Positions 62,262-64,000 of a stretch of 64,000 bases of DNA are shown here, in pieces. A program made the translations under genes and the position numbers. The notes beneath the pieces are model-generated. The model ran no database searches and was not told where the DNA came from. It saw only the letters and a list, made by a program, of their open reading frames with translations. Position 1 is the stretch's first letter, and the number at the start of each line of letters is the position of its first letter. The stretch lies in contig NZ_OPYL01000002.1 of NCBI RefSeq assembly GCF_900343125.1, positions 310,001 to 374,000 of the forward strand, read 5' to 3'. The stretch comes from Dysgonomonas sp. Marseille-P4361 (GTDB lineage Bacteria; Bacteroidota; Bacteroidia; Bacteroidales; Dysgonomonadaceae).

Positions 62262-63056
62262 TTATACAGCCACAGCTCCTTTTATATGAGGGTGTGGATC
62301 GTAACCTATAAGTTCGAAGTCTTCGTATTTGAAATCAAAGATGCTTTTTACATTCGGATTAATCTTCATTTGAGGAAGAGGGCGGAAGTCTCTTGTTAAT
62401 TGTAGTTTAACTTGTTCTAAGTGATTCGTGTATATATGTGCATCTCCTAGAGTATGAACGAATTCACCTGCTTCTAGTCCGGTTACTTGCGCCATCATCT
62501 GAAGTAGCAGGGCGTAAGATGCAATGTTAAACGGAACACCTAAGAATATGTCAGCACTGCGTTGATATAGTTGCAAACTTAATTTTCCGTTTGCTACATA
62601 AAATTGGAAAAATGCATGGCAGGGTGGGAGGTTCATGTTTTTAATGTCACCTACATTCCAAGCATTAACTATGATACGACGCGAATCAGGATTGTTCTTA
62701 ATGGTGTTAACAACTTCTGTGATCTGATCGATATGACCTCCGTCGTAGTCGGGCCATGAGCGCCACTGATATCCGTAGATATGCCCAAGGTCTCCATTCT
62801 CGTCAGCCCATTCGTTCCAGATACGAACACCATTTTCTTGCAGGTATTTGACGTTTGTGTCTCCTGCCAAGAACCATAGTAGCTCGTGTATAATTGATTT
62901 TAAATGCAGTTTTTTTGTTGTTAGTACAGGAAACCCTTCGGCAAGGTCATAGCGGCTTTGATGACCAAATACACTTATTGTACCGGTTCCGGTACGGTCG
63001 CTTTTTTCAACACCTTCGGCTAGAACTCGCTTTAGCAGATCGTGATATTGTTTCAT
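62262..63056 (-). CDS. thyA: Thymidylate synthase
   Basis: ThyA methylates dUMP to dTMP with methylenetetrahydrofolate. The 264-residue length equals that of the E. coli enzyme, with catalytic Cys146 in [13 protein letters not shown], Arg21 in [14 protein letters not shown] and the [20 protein letters not shown] motif. The usual partner folA/dfrA is not adjacent here. On the minus strand TATTTTTG (63092-63099) is a -7 element about 36 bases before the ATG. Confidence 0.97.
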   Translation of the reverse strand: MKQYHDLLKRVLAEGVEKSDRTGTGTISVFGHQSRYDLAEGFPVLTTKKLHLKSIIHELLWFLAGDTNVKYLQENGVRIWNEWADENGDLGHIYGYQWRSWPDYDGGHIDQITEVVNTIKNNPDSRRIIVNAWNVGDIKNMNLPPCHAFFQFYVANGKLSLQLYQRSADIFLGVPFNIASYALLLQMMAQVTGLEAGEFVHTLGDAHIYTNHLEQVKLQLTRDFRPLPQMKINPNVKSIFDFKYEDFELIGYDPHPHIKGAVAV

Positions 63057-63166
63057 ATTTTATGTTCTTCCTTTTATTTTTTAATAATTTACAAAAATAG
63101 CTGTTTATAAATGAAAAAAGAAAATAGGACTGATAAATATTCTTTATGATATCATTGTCGTAAAAC

Positions 63167-63197
63167 AAAAGGTCAGAGAAAATTCCTCTGACCTTTT
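63167..63197. terminator. Terminator after rprY
   Basis: AAAAGGTCAGAG (63167-63178) pairs perfectly with CTCTGACCTTTT (63186-63197) around a 7-base loop, with a T-rich run on the minus strand. Confidence 0.88.
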
Positions 63198-63224
63198 ATA
63201 ACCTATATTTATATTATAGATATT

Positions 63225-63938
63225 TTATTCTGCACCTTCTTCTTCATTAACCGGAACTATAAGCTTGTAGCCCTTTCCGTGTATATTTATGATTTCAATA
63301 TTCGGATCCGGTTTCAATAATTTACGAAGCTTAGTGATATATACGTCCATACTGCGAGCATTGAAATAGTTGTCGTCTACCCAGATTTGTTTTAGGGCAT
63401 GATTTCTTTCAAGGATGTCATTTGCATGTGCGCATAATAAAGCTAATAATTCAGCTTCTTTAGTAGTTAATTTAGTGCTGTTACCATCGATAGTCAAAAT
63501 TTGTTTTTGAGTATCGAAGCTCATATTGCTAAACTGATAAACTTGTTGGTCTTTAGCTCTCTTGCCTTTTACACGGCGGAAGATAGCCTCAATACGAAGA
63601 ACTAACTCTTCCATACTGAATGGCTTAGTGATGTAGTCATCAGCACCAGCTTTGAACCCTTCAAGAATGTCATCTTTCATATTCTTTGCTGTCAGAAAGA
63701 TGATAGGGATTTCTGTATTGATAGCTCTAATTTCTTTAACTAATGTGATACCATCTTTTTTAGGCATCATAACGTCTAGAATACAAAGGTCGTATTTCTC
63801 TTTTACAAACCCCTTATATCCTACTTCTCCGTCTGTATAAAGGTCAGTGTCGTATCCTTTTGCTTGAAGATATTCTCTAAGTAGCATACCTAGATTTTCG
63901 TCATCTTCGCATAAAAATAATTTCAATTTTTCTTCCAT
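63225..63938 (-). CDS. rprY: Response regulator RprY (OmpR/PhoB family)
   Basis: The 237-residue protein has a receiver domain (phosphorylation Asp55 in LDVMMPKKDGIT, acidic pocket Glu11-Asp13, Thr83, Lys105 in TKPFS). A winged-helix DNA-binding domain follows, with LTTKEAELLALLCAHAND and NARSMDVYITKLRKLL as recognition region. Its start (LFLCEDDENLGMLLREYLQA) resembles Bacteroides RprY, described there as regulating oxidative-stress and sodium-related genes. The partner histidine kinase should lie just upstream. An acidic tail (NEEEGAE) ends the protein. Confidence 0.92.
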   Translation of the reverse strand: MEEKLKLFLCEDDENLGMLLREYLQAKGYDTDLYTDGEVGYKGFVKEKYDLCILDVMMPKKDGITLVKEIRAINTEIPIIFLTAKNMKDDILEGFKAGADDYITKPFSMEELVLRIEAIFRRVKGKRAKDQQVYQFSNMSFDTQKQILTIDGNSTKLTTKEAELLALLCAHANDILERNHALKQIWVDDNYFNARSMDVYITKLRKLLKPDPNIEIINIHGKGYKLIVPVNEEEGAE

Positions 63939-63974
63939 AACTATTACCTTATATATTTACAATTTCTATTTAAT

Positions 63975-64000
63975 TCAATTATTCGTCATTAAAGGGAGGC
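63975..64000 (-). CDS. Probable last codons of the partner sensor kinase (rprX), partial
   Basis: On the minus strand the last 26 bases contain the frame LPLMTNN followed by TGA (63975-63977). The sequence LPL near the end is common at the C-terminus of histidine kinases, and rprX usually sits directly before rprY (here 36 bases away). The sequence is too short to prove the identity. Confidence 0.35.

Noticed and set aside
1-64000. CRISPR array, IS element, prophage, tRNA or rRNA genes
   Set aside because: I saw no regular repeat-spacer pattern, transposase or integrase, and no tRNA or rRNA-like sequence. A tRNAscan or ISfinder search could confirm this.

Overview
The window is a 64 kb piece of an AT-rich bacterial chromosome. 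Several features point to the phylum Bacteroidota, order Bacteroidales: many promoters fit the Bacteroidetes sigma-ABfr pattern (TTG about 19 bases upstream of TAnnTTTG), clear Shine-Dalgarno sites are absent, and the genes include PorV (type IX secretion), BtuB-BtuG-BtuF cobalamin uptake, an RprY response regulator and a TonB with the 'NKEYGAF' N-terminus. A Dysgonomonas-like or related Dysgonomonadaceae/Porphyromonadaceae genome is my best guess from overall gene content; no rRNA or tRNA gene is present to test it.

Layout. 1-1013: 5' part of a glycogen debranching enzyme (-). 1396-3626: lgt and a flavodiiron protein. 3687-10668: a phosphoethanolamine transferase, a TPR protein, an MFS exporter, dgt and a GT4 glycosyltransferase. 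10787-14715: tkt-rpiB (pentose phosphate) and sdaA (-). 15304-18624: an FHS-type sugar permease with a structured leader, and a GT-C glycosyltransferase. 18874-22842: surface lipoprotein, TonB-dependent receptor plus YiiX-type hydrolase, small lipoprotein. 22926-27540: cobalamin uptake operon (-) headed by a cobalamin riboswitch. 27705-34228: aspartate-type aminotransferase, rdgB, CoA-transferase, RluA-type pseudouridine synthase, tex. 34275-46748: tonB, polyprenol-phosphate mannose synthase, FAH hydrolase, porV-ispF-mnmD, dusB, cysS, M16 peptidase, outer-membrane barrel, L,D-transpeptidase, era. 46755-53520: aroA, ppc preceded by an HPr-kinase/PEPCK-like P-loop protein, a candidate small RNA, an S4-domain protein. 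53555-58887: GH95 glycosidase sitting between pth and the S4 gene, pth, rplY, gpmA, yaaA. 59050-61871: rplM-rpsI-rpsB-tsf with structured intergenic RNAs. 62262-64000: thyA, rprY and the probable last codons of rprX.

Most of the window is housekeeping chromosome. Three themes recur: central carbon metabolism (tkt, rpiB, ppc, gpmA, sdaA, succinate CoA-transferase), envelope biogenesis and outer-membrane transport (lgt, pEtN transferase, PorV, TonB receptors, L,D-transpeptidase), and translation or RNA modification (rplM operon, rplY, pth, dusB, mnmD, cysS, era, tex). I saw no prophage, insertion sequence, CRISPR array or integrase. The parts most worth a second look are regulatory or contextual: an orphan promoter-terminator pair (52929-53064), the P-loop kinase-like gene beside ppc, the GH95 gene inside a translation operon, folded RNA in the ribosomal protein operon, and the cobalamin leader.
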